From the NCBI RefSeq assembly GCF_963678635.1, contig NC_087063.1, positions 1,034,287-1,098,286 on the forward strand: 64,000 nucleotides of DNA. Reading direction: 5' to 3'. Numbering within the stretch: position 1 is the stretch's first letter; every line of letters begins with the position of its first letter. Positions 10,801-20,100 of this stretch are shown in pieces. The translations under genes and the position numbers were made by a program. The notes below the pieces were generated by a model. The model saw only the letters and a program-made list of their open reading frames with translations, was not told the origin of the DNA and made no database searches. Origin of the DNA: Symsagittifera roscoffensis (lineage: Eukaryota; Xenacoelomorpha; Acoela; Convolutidae).

Positions 10801-11263
10801 CTGCCTCTACCTCAGCCATCGCCGAGAGCAGTGTCATTATCGCCTCCCCTATAACCTCGTTACTCGGGATCGACCCATCCGTCAGACGTGACAATAAGCC
10901 CCTGCTTTGCAGATGATCATTTGAGCCTGCAACCACTATTACCTGCGGCTCCATACTGACCACCCTTCGCACACTTATCATCATGCCGATTGCTTGTCCC
11001 CAGTCCAATTTAGGTGCCGTCAAGAGAATCACATCGGGCCAAAAGAGAGAACGGGGCGTGTAGAGATAATCGGAGCCGGCCACAATCAGATACTTGGCAG
11101 CCTTCATGCCCGAGGGATCATAAGCTGCAAAAAGGCCATCGCCTATTGGGGCCTTCGGTTTCCCATATCTCTTATCGTCTCCAACCACTGTTGTCGTTCG
11201 GGGGTAGTCCCTCGAATACTCGCCAGGCGTCTGACCGGGTGGTTTAGCGAACTGCCTGTACAT
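7853..11263 (-). CDS. ORF D, 1136-residue protein with degenerate SGNH-like N-terminus
   Basis: Largest accessory protein. Residues about 55-230 follow the SGNH hydrolase block order: LIVAGSD (61-65 region) where GDS is expected, VIVVAGSND (107-116) where GxND is expected, and DPDNYYP (209-216) where DxxH is expected. The nucleophile Ser order is altered (GSD for GDS) and the catalytic His is missing, so if the fold is right it is probably inactive. The rest, about 230-850, is helical and unrecognised. It is followed by an acidic stretch (876-897), a second acidic patch near 918-924, and a strongly basic tail (1072-1136) that could bind nucleic acid. The start at 11263 overlaps ORF C by 121 bases in another frame. 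The SGNH assignment is inference; the ORF itself is secure. Confidence 0.85.
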   Translation of the reverse strand: MYRQFAKPPGQTPGEYSRDYPRTTTVVGDDKRYGKPKAPIGDGLFAAYDPSGMKAAKYLIVAGSDYLYTPRSLFWPDVILLTAPKLDWGQAIGMMISVRRVVSMEPQVIVVAGSNDHLQSRGLLSRLTDGSIPSNEVIGEAIMTLLSAMAEVEAAARQRFTMNVVKVIFVLSPGYAALPEPLQFVYTMVTTIAEGRFNVIIPAPNRAMDPDNYYPSRSELPAVWADISNAIQGLRDCSTTRLVLDEVLGLELSNFARLLKLRPGVDDDHLLVQQVADDLWFRQMDHAENEQGRMIRKNMTSAEEDLMAMALRTKPHNNVWLYLSPRLCTLGEDAFEHAPAIIKEIHVYLKNLFDARELAGGKMLKLMQDVNTMSLDKFQADVLATKAQYERSDAILGGMGVGWTPSFLSTCYPKASRNLIASFVKDIRKLSIGLVLALYVTFGHENFVKGPANLFTQALADLRLDGLLTLIAMTYGRLGDLLVLLRYPEQLLGTIREFNAQLETASLRKMKDWRTLLLQYLLQQNRSVTGEYKVATNAGECKQYCGMPLLTDLAVMMRIDPLALVHGLREIVTVVYGPVITFAFPDVQVKAYRNSVLYVNLVSVVDCSVLNWVEQSELRRLASDDRLFGRIAEPGCVLMDFNNHFKCRMGREDLSHIQFNPKLWNLRPVVKDTGEAVRVPQLPGAYTHAKENQQTWLPGSRPLPDQCPRNPPIRRMLLGVTSPIIAPRIGAARDAEKRMLKWSEGMEPRFIVWNVAAAHTFDFSFPDAWSRKKIKALPSRRPEVSAEMWNEVYSPTDDLSRLKWSGEVKVVMMEVAKESRGGSYITIEDLAPYGEESVEFLVNDELFYHAGDMTVPARPDSGTDSRQGPSGPRPKPDADDDELMDQDDNDDETGSKTEKPGETDLGALERDLLEYRFSEDDDGEVDGSLLLMTPSSFMSPTKEASADLSPMDPISQARECRSRDPQRLLHESPRRRKIEESMKISFLSTLPEEEWERYQMELEGKTGATWSRVNFMEKSWDVIRRYGTQSIMKVGLNQPIMREVLEKIVNSMESDVLTESVTEDSADDQQGTKKLLVRRARKGLKRLKGKSGSRVVNQRVVKSKAKAVVTSLISAGRSGESGQGDGATPAGEKKKT

Positions 11264-12012
11264 CTTGTGATGCTTGTTATTGGGCTTGTTCTCTGTCTGG
11301 AATTTGCCCTTGCGATCAGGTGGTGTCCTTTCCCGGGTCCTTTCTCGAACATCGTGAGCGACCGGGTGTTCAAAGGTCCAAAGGTATTGTCATGAGGCAA
11401 TCCATTCAAGTCCACATGTCGGAGTGAGGTCAAGGAGCTGAATTTCTCCTGCTCTGCTAACAGCCAATCCACTCCCGGTATCCGATAAAGTCGCGATACT
11501 GTGGGACTTTCTCCGCCAGTCATTCTCATTGCGTCCTCCCGACACGTCAAGATTTTCATGTTCAACTTCGCCGACATGTCCGTCTTATACTGACCCCAAT
11601 GACTAGGATCTGATCTATTCCAAAGCAGCCCGCTGCCTGATTCGATTCCCTCCGCTGGCACGGTACTTGTAGACGGTCCTGCTATCGAAGCAGGATTTGT
11701 CGTGGCAGGCGGATCGTTCCTCCTAGACGCGGTCTGGGAGTTATTCCTGTTGTTCTGTTCCACTGATCTCCCGAGTCGGCTTCCAATCGATTGCGGCCTG
11801 GGAGGAGGAGCAGTTCCTATCCTGTCTCTCACGTTTGAGCTCGGAGCAACGGTTGCCGCTGCAACCGTCTCCGTTGCCAAGGGCCCTAGACGGTTGACGA
11901 GGGATTCGGGCACGGTTGCCCTTATTCTATTTCCTCCGGTCGAACTGGTCCGAGCCAGAGAACCGGTCGCCCTCGACTCTTGCTCCGCTTCCCTCAATTG
12001 CGTCTGAAACAC
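11143..12012 (-). CDS. ORF C, +1-frame continuation of the ORF B SGNH hydrolase
   Basis: The listed frame begins at a GTG, but the same frame is open upstream past 12075 and encodes RDGVHFNTQRGRHW (DGVH at 12060-12049). That is the Asp/His block missing from ORF B. So the natural product is very likely an ORF B-C fusion made by a +1 shift near 12076, or ORF B-C was one gene broken by an indel. Past the hydrolase end, residues 10-130 are low-complexity (Ser, Thr, Pro, Arg, Asn). Residues 130-289 are more ordered and unrecognised. The C-terminus overlaps the start of ORF D by 121 bases. Confidence 0.75.
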   Translation of the reverse strand: MFQTQLREAEQESRATGSLARTSSTGGNRIRATVPESLVNRLGPLATETVAAATVAPSSNVRDRIGTAPPPRPQSIGSRLGRSVEQNNRNNSQTASRRNDPPATTNPASIAGPSTSTVPAEGIESGSGLLWNRSDPSHWGQYKTDMSAKLNMKILTCREDAMRMTGGESPTVSRLYRIPGVDWLLAEQEKFSSLTSLRHVDLNGLPHDNTFGPLNTRSLTMFEKGPGKGHHLIARANSRQRTSPITSITRCTGSSLNHPVRRLASIRGTTPERQQWLETIRDMGNRRPQ

Positions 12013-12048
12013 ATCATTAATCCAATGCCTCCCTCGTTGGGTATTGAA

Positions 12049-12079
12049 GTGTACTCCATCTCTAGTTTGTTTTCTAGCG
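12049..12079 (-). promoter_or_regulatory. Candidate +1 frameshift site joining ORF B to ORF C
   Basis: ORF B ends CTG CGC TAG (stop 12076-12074). Skipping one base at CGC-TAG gives CGC-AGA and enters the frame that encodes DGVH ten codons later at 12060-12049. A slow stop codon after the slip codon is the layout of known +1 sites such as antizyme. A simple one-base deletion or two-base insertion in a once-continuous gene would look the same. Confidence 0.45.
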
Positions 12080-13432
12080 CAGCATGTTTTCGAGATCCAG
12101 GAGTCGCAACTCGCCAGGGTTGTTTCTCACCAGACTGCGGGTCATTTCACTCCACCGCGTCACGTTGCCATTCATGAAATCTGCAACTATGGTGCCCACC
12201 AAAGGATTTGGTGGTATCGTGCACAAGATCACAAGCTTGGGTCTGTACTTTTCTTTCAATTCGTTCAAGAGACACACCAATAGAGGCTCCCACTTGCTCT
12301 CCGGAGTCACGGGGGCTCTCGAGACGTCATTGGTCCCCAGCATTATTATTAATGTATCCAGGTGATCCTCGCTCTGGAACTCCATCATTTTGATGACCCG
12401 AGCCACTGAGGCTCCTCCAAAGGACAGAATGGTAGTCTGACCATTGACGAAGATCTCATTCAGATCTCTCACCAAACTGTCTCCAATGATCAAATGGCGA
12501 CTCCCTGGGGGAATTACCTGGTCGTTCGTGGCGGGGTTCCAGCTCATGTCATTCAGGCAGGCTCGAGGATGCTCGGCTGGCACTTGCGTGAACTGATGAC
12601 GTGCCATCAGATTCTTTCTAATGTCTACTACGCGAGACTTTTGAAAGACTCCACCAGGCGCTGACCTCGAGGACGCTATCGTGCGGGTTGCTCGCTCCGA
12701 GCTATTTGATGAATGATCACGACGTTGGGAAGGAACGATCCTAACCAGTGTCCGCTCAGTGCCTCTGTTGATCTCATCCATTGTGGCTCTGGCCACTTGG
12801 TTAAATGATTCCTGGAATTGAGGAGCTAGATAGGTGTCGGAAGGGTCTGGTATCGTGAACCTTTGACTCGAAGCAGACGGTCGTGTCTGCTGAGGAGCCT
12901 CGGGCCCCCTTGATGCACGTAAGTCCAGAGCCTCAGGTCCTCTCGATGCGCACAGCTCCTGCGCTGTTGTCCTGGGGCGCGTATCGCAGGATCCTTCCAA
13001 GGATTTCATGCTCGCCAGAACTTCCGGTGACACTTGGCTCACCTTTGCCATATACAGCTCCTTCAGGTGCTTTATCTCATCCTCCTTGTAGGCCTCCTGC
13101 AGATCTTCAAACTTCTTTTTCCATTCGTCCCTCTCTCGAGCTATCGCCCTATACTCCTGAAGTTTGGCACACAGCTCGCTCTGATCTTTCTCCTTCTTTT
13201 CCAGCGTCTCGATCGTCTCCGACGTCTGGATCTCTATCTCACTCACCCTCACTTTCTTCAAAGGAGGAGCGGCTGTAGGAGAGTCGACCGAATGTGACGG
13301 GTCTGGCCCATCACGTTGTCTCTTTGCTCCGATGAGTGGCTGCGCCGGTTGGACTGGTAAGGGCATCTCACCTAGCCAGTGGTCCCTCTGTTCACCCAGT
13401 CCTGGCTCACGAGCCAGGTCGTGGCCAGACAT
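12074..13432 (-). CDS. ORF B, coiled-coil protein with SGNH/GDSL hydrolase domain
   Basis: 452 residues. About 62-130 is a heptad-rich coiled coil. 150-260 is low-complexity with a short repeat (ASRGPEA twice). Residues about 310-450 are an SGNH/GDSL hydrolase: block I LIIGDSL (Ser319), block II FGGAS (Gly339-340), block III LGTND (Asn368). Block V (DGVH) lies beyond the stop in the ORF C frame, so ORF B alone would lack the catalytic His. SGNH esterases are known in ORF1 of CR1/L2-type LINEs, where they sit with coiled coils; finding one after pol in a Ty3/gypsy element is unusual. Substrate unknown. The ATG at 13432 follows the ORF A stop by 12 bases. Confidence 0.85.
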   Translation of the reverse strand: MSGHDLAREPGLGEQRDHWLGEMPLPVQPAQPLIGAKRQRDGPDPSHSVDSPTAAPPLKKVRVSEIEIQTSETIETLEKKEKDQSELCAKLQEYRAIARERDEWKKKFEDLQEAYKEDEIKHLKELYMAKVSQVSPEVLASMKSLEGSCDTRPRTTAQELCASRGPEALDLRASRGPEAPQQTRPSASSQRFTIPDPSDTYLAPQFQESFNQVARATMDEINRGTERTLVRIVPSQRRDHSSNSSERATRTIASSRSAPGGVFQKSRVVDIRKNLMARHQFTQVPAEHPRACLNDMSWNPATNDQVIPPGSRHLIIGDSLVRDLNEIFVNGQTTILSFGGASVARVIKMMEFQSEDHLDTLIIMLGTNDVSRAPVTPESKWEPLLVCLLNELKEKYRPKLVILCTIPPNPLVGTIVADFMNGNVTRWSEMTRSLVRNNPGELRLLDLENMLR

Positions 13433-13444
13433 TTCTCCACGCCG

Positions 13445-13693
13445 CTATCTCATCAGTCGGTTTCGACCTCTCTCGGCGGTCCCGGACTCACCGTAGGCCA
13501 ACATCAACACGACTTCTGTAGGGCAATTCCCTCGACCCTCTCGTCCTAGTGCATTGAGGAGTGTGACCACAAACATCGCCAACCCCGGGTCTTCTCGTGT
13601 GAAGTCACAATCGATCAGCCGCTGATAGATCTCGTCTAGAGTCGCTCCTAGACTCGCTGAGAGGAATTCCATGAGTTCGTCCGTGTCACCCAT
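13445..13693 (-). CDS. ORF A, 82-residue small protein of the giant element
   Basis: First ORF of the accessory block, starting MGDTDELMEF. It is acidic and helical at the N-terminus with a basic end (GRNRLMR). No known family. Support comes from its tight fit: 12 bases to ORF B, same strand, same composition. It could be a small acidic regulator or simply the remnant of a longer N-terminus of ORF B; both are guesses. Confidence 0.6.
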   Translation of the reverse strand: MGDTDELMEFLSASLGATLDEIYQRLIDCDFTREDPGLAMFVVTLLNALGREGRGNCPTEVVLMLAYGESGTAERGRNRLMR

Positions 13694-14164
13694 TTCTTAT
13701 CGTGTTGATTCGCCTTGTCGTGTCGTGTAATTTCTTTGTTTGATTCAATGAATTCAATAAACAATTTCTGATCAATCAAGATCTAAAAAAAACAATTTGC
13801 GACTTAAAACTATCATTTTTAGATTGAACATCAATCAACTCTTTAAAACTCTGCATTGGAATTCTCTTTTTCAATTCTAATTTAAAATTCTAGCACCAGG
13901 GTGGATCGTCCGCCTTTACTTTTGTCAGAGTGGCACGAATGTGCGCTGTCACCTTGATGACCTGGAGTGCCCCAGGTCTTTTATGACACAAACATAAAAC
14001 ATATCATAACAATAACATAACATAAACACATAAACATCACACACCTACACTATCACACAAAAACATAATCCCTAATGCTGTACCTAAAACCTAACCTAAC
14101 CTAAACTTGACTCTAATTCCTGTCGAATAACTTAATAAAAACCACTTATCGCCGAGCGCATTTC
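13694..14164 (-). other. Non-coding gap between pol and ORF A
   Basis: 471 bases, AT-rich, no ORF. In the sense direction it has a run of TTAGG-like units (14088-14104 complement), then GT-rich sequence. It is a candidate place for an internal promoter, splice acceptor or internal ribosome entry driving the downstream ORFs, but no motif settles this. Confidence 0.5.
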
Positions 14165-17100
14165 TTAGCATATGCTCAGATAGTATTTTTTATGTAAGTA
14201 AACTTCTATGTCAGTCTCTGAAAATATCACCTGTACAAGTGCGTACAACTCTCTCGGATGTAGCTTTCCCCTATTAGGATCGTATACTGGCAACGAGAGA
14301 GAGGTCACTCCTCTCTCAACCAAAAAATCCCTAAGTCGAGTCAAGGCCAATACCAAGCTCTTTGGTTCTACGTGTTGCCTATCAGTGGCCTTGGTAACCA
14401 GGAAACACAAATATTTCCCTGGTATCTGTGATGCAACAGGGGGCAGCGCTATCATCCCTCCCACACCAGGCCTCTGTTTCCACAAAAACTCGATATTTTT
14501 ATACTCTCTCTTGAAGTCAGCCGCTAGTGCTGTTTTGAAGCTTACGTCCGCGGTTATCGCTATGGCGCACGTGCGTTCCGTGAGTATGAAATCGCTGTCC
14601 GTTATGACGATATTGTTCGAATAATGGTTCGGTAGATCAAAATACGATTCAAAGATTCGTCCAAAAGGTGGTTTTTTAGCATTCTCGCCCTCTGTCTCTA
14701 GTTCTCCGGTTTCTCTTGCCGATTTCAATTTTTTTATTATCAGATTTTCGGTGTGGGTGAGTCCTACCCCCACTCCCCGGACAAAAATATCCATCGACGT
14801 CCCCGTCGATCGCCCAGAGTCTAGGAGATCGAGGTTGGATTGTGGAACACGTAGAGGACCATCTGGGGCGACCCAGTTGGACTCGATATTGTCATGACTG
14901 ATGTATTTGACGCCGTCTTTATCGATGTCCTGAATCGTCAGGATCGTCTCTTTTGGATCTGTCGGCAGATCATGGAGCCATTCGAGCACGCGCAAATTTG
15001 TTAGTTCCTGCTCATGAGTCTGTTCCGCTTCTGGTTCGAACTCCACTTCCGGTTCTGATCGATCGTCGATCCAATCTTGATCCATATCGTTCACAAGGTC
15101 GATTTCTTCTAGCATCGCCACTTCGTCCAGTCCCACCAGCGAGTCTATGACATCACTCACTACTATCCTGTCTACAACGAAGTCCTCGCCGTACGGGTTG
15201 TATTTCTTCTGGTTTTTTCCTCTCTTGCTTTGGCGTGTCTCCATAGTGAGAGGAAAGTCAGGCTGTATTCCTTTGTCAATTTCGGTTTGTTCCGGGCAGT
15301 CCCAGTCTTCTTCGGCATAAGGTAGAGTTTCATCGTCCACCTCTACTCGCTCGGTCAACTCGAGATCCAGTGGTAGATCGCAATCGTCCACCACCTCATT
15401 CCCGTCGTTCTTGTCGCGAGTACCCCTTTCATTCACTTCACAAGCAGGATCCACTATCAAATAGTCTCCCTCTTGCATGTCCGCTGGGATGCACCAATCC
15501 TCTGACGAGGCATTGTGTGGTTTGATGTTCTCGTAATGAGCTGCTCTTCCAGTGCTCAATCGATAAAAACGACCTCCTTGGTGCACCTCTGTTATCTGAA
15601 ATGGACCACGCCATTTCTTTAATAATTTCTTGGTTCCTTTTGGTGGAACCACTTCCTGGAACACCCAGACGTAGTCGCCAACTGAGTAGGCTTTCGCATC
15701 AGCTGTCCCTTTGTCAAACCTCCTTTTTTGTCTAATTTGCGCCTGTTGCGTATTCCTCCTGCATAAGTCATTGAGATCCTGCTGTCTTCTAATAACATCC
15801 CGCACGTACGTTTGCGGTGCTGTCCTCTTCCCCTCATATTCAGGGTAGAAAAACGTCAACGGGAGCGCTTTTTCATGACCCGTTAACATCATGTGCGGAC
15901 TTATTCCCGTGGTGGAATGCTCCGTGCTGTTGTAAGCACCCATCACTTGCGGCAGGTGCTTGTCCCAGTCATCCATGTAACGCGAGCAATAGACTCTCAG
16001 CATGGATACCAGTGTGCGATTTTGCCTCTCGACTAGGCCATTCGTTTGCGGGTGATAAGTGGTCGAGTGGGCCTGCGCTACCTGCGACCTTTTCATCAAC
16101 TCCTTCGTGAGATCGCCCACGAATGCTTTGCCATTGTCCGATTGGAACGTGATGGGGCAGCCATGCCTCGCTATCCACACATTTATCAAATGATCGCATG
16201 TTTCTTCCGCCGATGCTGTCATGCAGGGTGCTGCCTCTGCATACTTCGTAAAATGGTCGATCATTACCAGCACCTGATTATAGCCCGTTGCTGTCATACA
16301 GATTTTCTGATGATCAATTTGCACCACTTCGTTGAAACCTGACGACTCTATTGACTGTAGGGGGAACCTTAGCTTCCTGGGATCCTTCGCCTGCTGACAT
16401 GACAGGCATGCTGCGATCCACTTCTCACAAGCCTTCTTCAATCCCGGCCATTCGAATCGTTTCTGTATCCTGTTATACACTTTGTCCACGCCTTGATGGC
16501 CCATCTGATCATGTGAGCGAAAGAGCAATTCGGTCTGGTACAACTGTGGTAACACTATTGAATTGTATTTATAGAGGACCTTGTCCTCCCCTTTTCGTTT
16601 GCAGGCTACGATTCCGTCCTTGTTCAGGTACAACAAGTCGTTTCGCTTCAGGTAGAATTGCTTCAGGATTTTGTAGCTGTCTTCTTCCAAATCTCCCTTG
16701 TCTGGTGCTCCATTCTCGATCCATCTCTTCAGACTGCTCGTCATTCTGTCATTTCGTTGAGCCCTTAGGAGATCCGACAGCCTGTACCTGGCTTTCAAAT
16801 ACGTCTTCACCACGTTCATTTGCCCACTCATTATTTCCGGAGCATGAGCATCGTCCATCAACTTGACACACCATATCTTTTTCAAAGGCGTCGCTTCCTG
16901 CATAGATGGTTCCAGATTGGTACGGACGACCGTACCATGCGGCAGCAATCTGGTTGGGCGTTTCGAAACTGCTATCAGCTCGAGCTCGTCTGCGGCATTA
17001 TCTACCACAGTGCCCTCTTCATCTGAGGTGTATCTGTCCCTGTCTGGATCCTGATGTGTTTCTCGGTCCAGACCACGCTGCTTCCAGTCTACCAATAAGG

Positions 17101-20100
17101 AGTGGATTGCGATCTCTGACATATCGGAATTCGAAGTTGTTTCAGACGTGTTGTCCCAGGACTGGGGCCTCGAGTCAACACTTGAGTCGACTGATTTCCG
17201 AACATCATATTCCAAGTTGTCTGAGATGTTTCTCGACTCCCCGGACAAAACTCTGTCCATCTGTCGCTTCAAACCCGACTCCCCGGACAAAATTCTGCCC
17301 CTAGGTGGTCTCGTCAAGCTCTCCCCGGACAAGTCGTCCTGCACGAGCTCAAAGGTGTCTGACTCCTCAGACGAGTCGTCTTTGACTGGCTCGAAGGTAT
17401 CAGACTCCCCGGACATTGTCTCGTCCACGGACGAACAATCTGGGCTCGGCTCGTATTCTTCTTTTGCATCCGTGAAATGCACTCTCCTCGTGAAGCTAGA
17501 TTTTGACCTGATCCTGACTTCCTCAGTAGTTTGGTTCTGATTCAGTGTTCCATATTCAGTGAACGAAGTTCTCAACAAGACCTCCTTCGGCATCGAGCTC
17601 ACCAGCTGGTTGACAATCGACCTGCAATCCCGTTCAACGCCTCGGCTGCGAATGGACACTGGCCTCTTCTCTGTTCTCTCGGTGACAGTCAACCGCTGCA
17701 TGGTCTCCATCCATTCACGATTATGCCTATCCACTTCCCTGTCCAACAAGTCACGGAGTTTTCCCATGACGTCCGGCGCCACGTTCACCGTCCTGTTCAA
17801 TAGAGCCATGCTGTTTATACCCAGCCTGGTTAGTTCTTGCTGTAACAAGTTGGATCGGACTAGCAGATCCAACGGAACGGGCTCGCCTCTGGCTAAAAGC
17901 TTTATCTCCGCGGCCGTCTCCACTGGAAGGTCAGGGTGTCCAGGTATAGGATGTCCTGACTTGTCTAACCACCTAGTAAGTTGCAGCTTGTCGTAGGTTT
18001 CTTTATCCAGAAAGGAAAACCCGTCTTTGATCTCTGATTGGTTAGCCTGTTTCTCCTCGAGGCGCTCATAAAATTCTGTCTTTTTACTGAGGCTATCTGC
18101 GTTCTGGTGCTTGTCACGGGTACGGTGCTCTATGATCATGTGGTATCCATCCAGGCGCACGATCCAACGACCAATATAGCTTTGGTCCATCGAATAGGTC
18201 TTCAGCCAGGCATGGGCACGGTTATCCACACGTAACTTGAAGGGAGCACTCCCCAAGTAGGCCCTGTATTTTTCCACGAAAGTGATCACCGCAAACATCT
18301 CCGCTTTTGGCGCGCCGTACTTCATTTCAGTATCACTCAGGACTTTACTCCCGTAGGCTATCGGACGAAGAACCGTTCTCCCGTTCCACTCCTGCTCCTG
18401 GTGAAGTATGCCCGATATCGCAACCACTGATGCATCCGTGTCCAGCACGAACATCCCCTTCTCTGTTGGCATGCCGAGGACCGGTGCCTCGCAAAGTTCA
18501 CGCTTGATGTTTTCAAATGAAACTTGTGCCTCATCAGTCCAGGTGAACTTTTTGCCCTTGTTTCTCATCAACCTCTGCATGGGGTATATCTTGTCAGCAT
18601 ACCCCTTGATGAACTCTCGATAATAATTTGCGAATCCCAGAAAATTCATCAGCTGTGTATCTGTTTTAGGTGCCTTCCAGGTCAGCACCGCTTCAACCGC
18701 TTCGGGATCTGGTCTCACTCCATGTTTGTCAACCAGGCGGCCCAGATACTTTATGGAATCCCTGAGGATTTCACACTTAGAGGGTTTACATTTCAGACCC
18801 GCCTGCTTCATGCAAGAAAACACCTCCTCCAACCTCTCTATGTGGTCTTCCAAGGTTGGTGTTGCAATCACGACATCATCGACATAACACATAATGAGAT
18901 TCCCGTATTTCTTAGTGACGCTCGTGAGTGCCTGGGCCATCAGTCGCTGGAATGTGGCCGTCGCGTTGCACAATCCGAATGGCATCCTCTTCCACTGGAA
19001 GAGTCCCAGCTCACACGCGAAGCCTGTTTTCTCTCGATCTTGTTTTCTGAGTGGCACCTGCCAGAATGCAGAGCCCAAATCCAACGTCGTGAAGAACTTC
19101 GCGTCTCCCAGCTTGGATAGGCTCTCATCGATGCGGGGAATCGGGTATGCATCCTTTATAGTCACTGCGTTCAGATAACGGAAATCACAACAAAATCTGT
19201 GTTGTCCCCCTTTCTTTTTCGCCATGACCACGCCACAAGCCCAGGGGGACTTCGACGGCTCGATCATGTCGTACTCCATTAACATCTCGATTTCCTTCCT
19301 ACACGCTTCTGACTTGTTTGGGGTCATTCTTCTCGCCCCTTCCCTATGAGGTACCGAGCCCTCTTCTATCTTGATCTCGTGCTCTACAAAATTGCAACAA
19401 CCTATGTCAGCCTTATGTTTCGAAAAAACGTCTGCGTTCCGATTTAGCACCGCCCTGAGCGAATCTAGTTCCTTGTCTGATATTTTACCCTTCAGATGTT
19501 CTATCTCAGGTAGGACAGGTTTATTCACTGCTAACTCTGCCTCCGTCGGTCTCTCAGGGAAGTTGGAACAACTAGACAGCCCATCATCTGTTTCCGACTT
19601 CATTGAAAACAATTTCCTAGAAGATTTCAATTCATTCACTCTTTTCATTATACATTCTTGGTTCGTATGCAATGGACATTTAGTTACATCAAACTTTTTC
19701 AAGTTCTCCACACTCTGAAAGTCTGTGTTCAGAGGCAAAGCGTAGCCAAGTTTCTTTCCCCTCTGTATTGTCACTGTTGTTGCTTCTGTGTTCAATAACA
19801 CACTCACACACAGTCCGCTTTGAGTGAGTGAGAAGCTTCTTCCTAAAATAGCCGAGCTTTTACTGTTTGGATTTGGTACCAGACACACCTGTCTGTCATT
19901 GCTGAGTTCATTCAAGTTCCTCATCCTAAACGTCGCTACTACGGCTTGTCTCGGTTTTAATCTAACTTTTCGATCCAGAAAAATCGGCACCTTGGCCTGA
20001 TTAATTAAGATCTTATTAAGAGGTCTTTTCTCATACTTTCTCTCAGGATCCTTGATCCTAATCAATCCGTCATTGAGATCGATCGTGACGTCAAAGTTGC

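Noticed and set aside
4835-13693. Reading the ORF block as a separate endogenous virus inserted in the element
   Set aside because: Same strand, same composition, tight fit between pol and PPT, and no flanking repeats of its own; simpler as part of the element, though capture from a virus long ago is possible.
14088-14104. TTAGG-like repeats (insect-type telomere)
   Set aside because: Only about three units inside the pol-ORF A gap of a transposon; no extended array, so no evidence for a telomere or for an arthropod.
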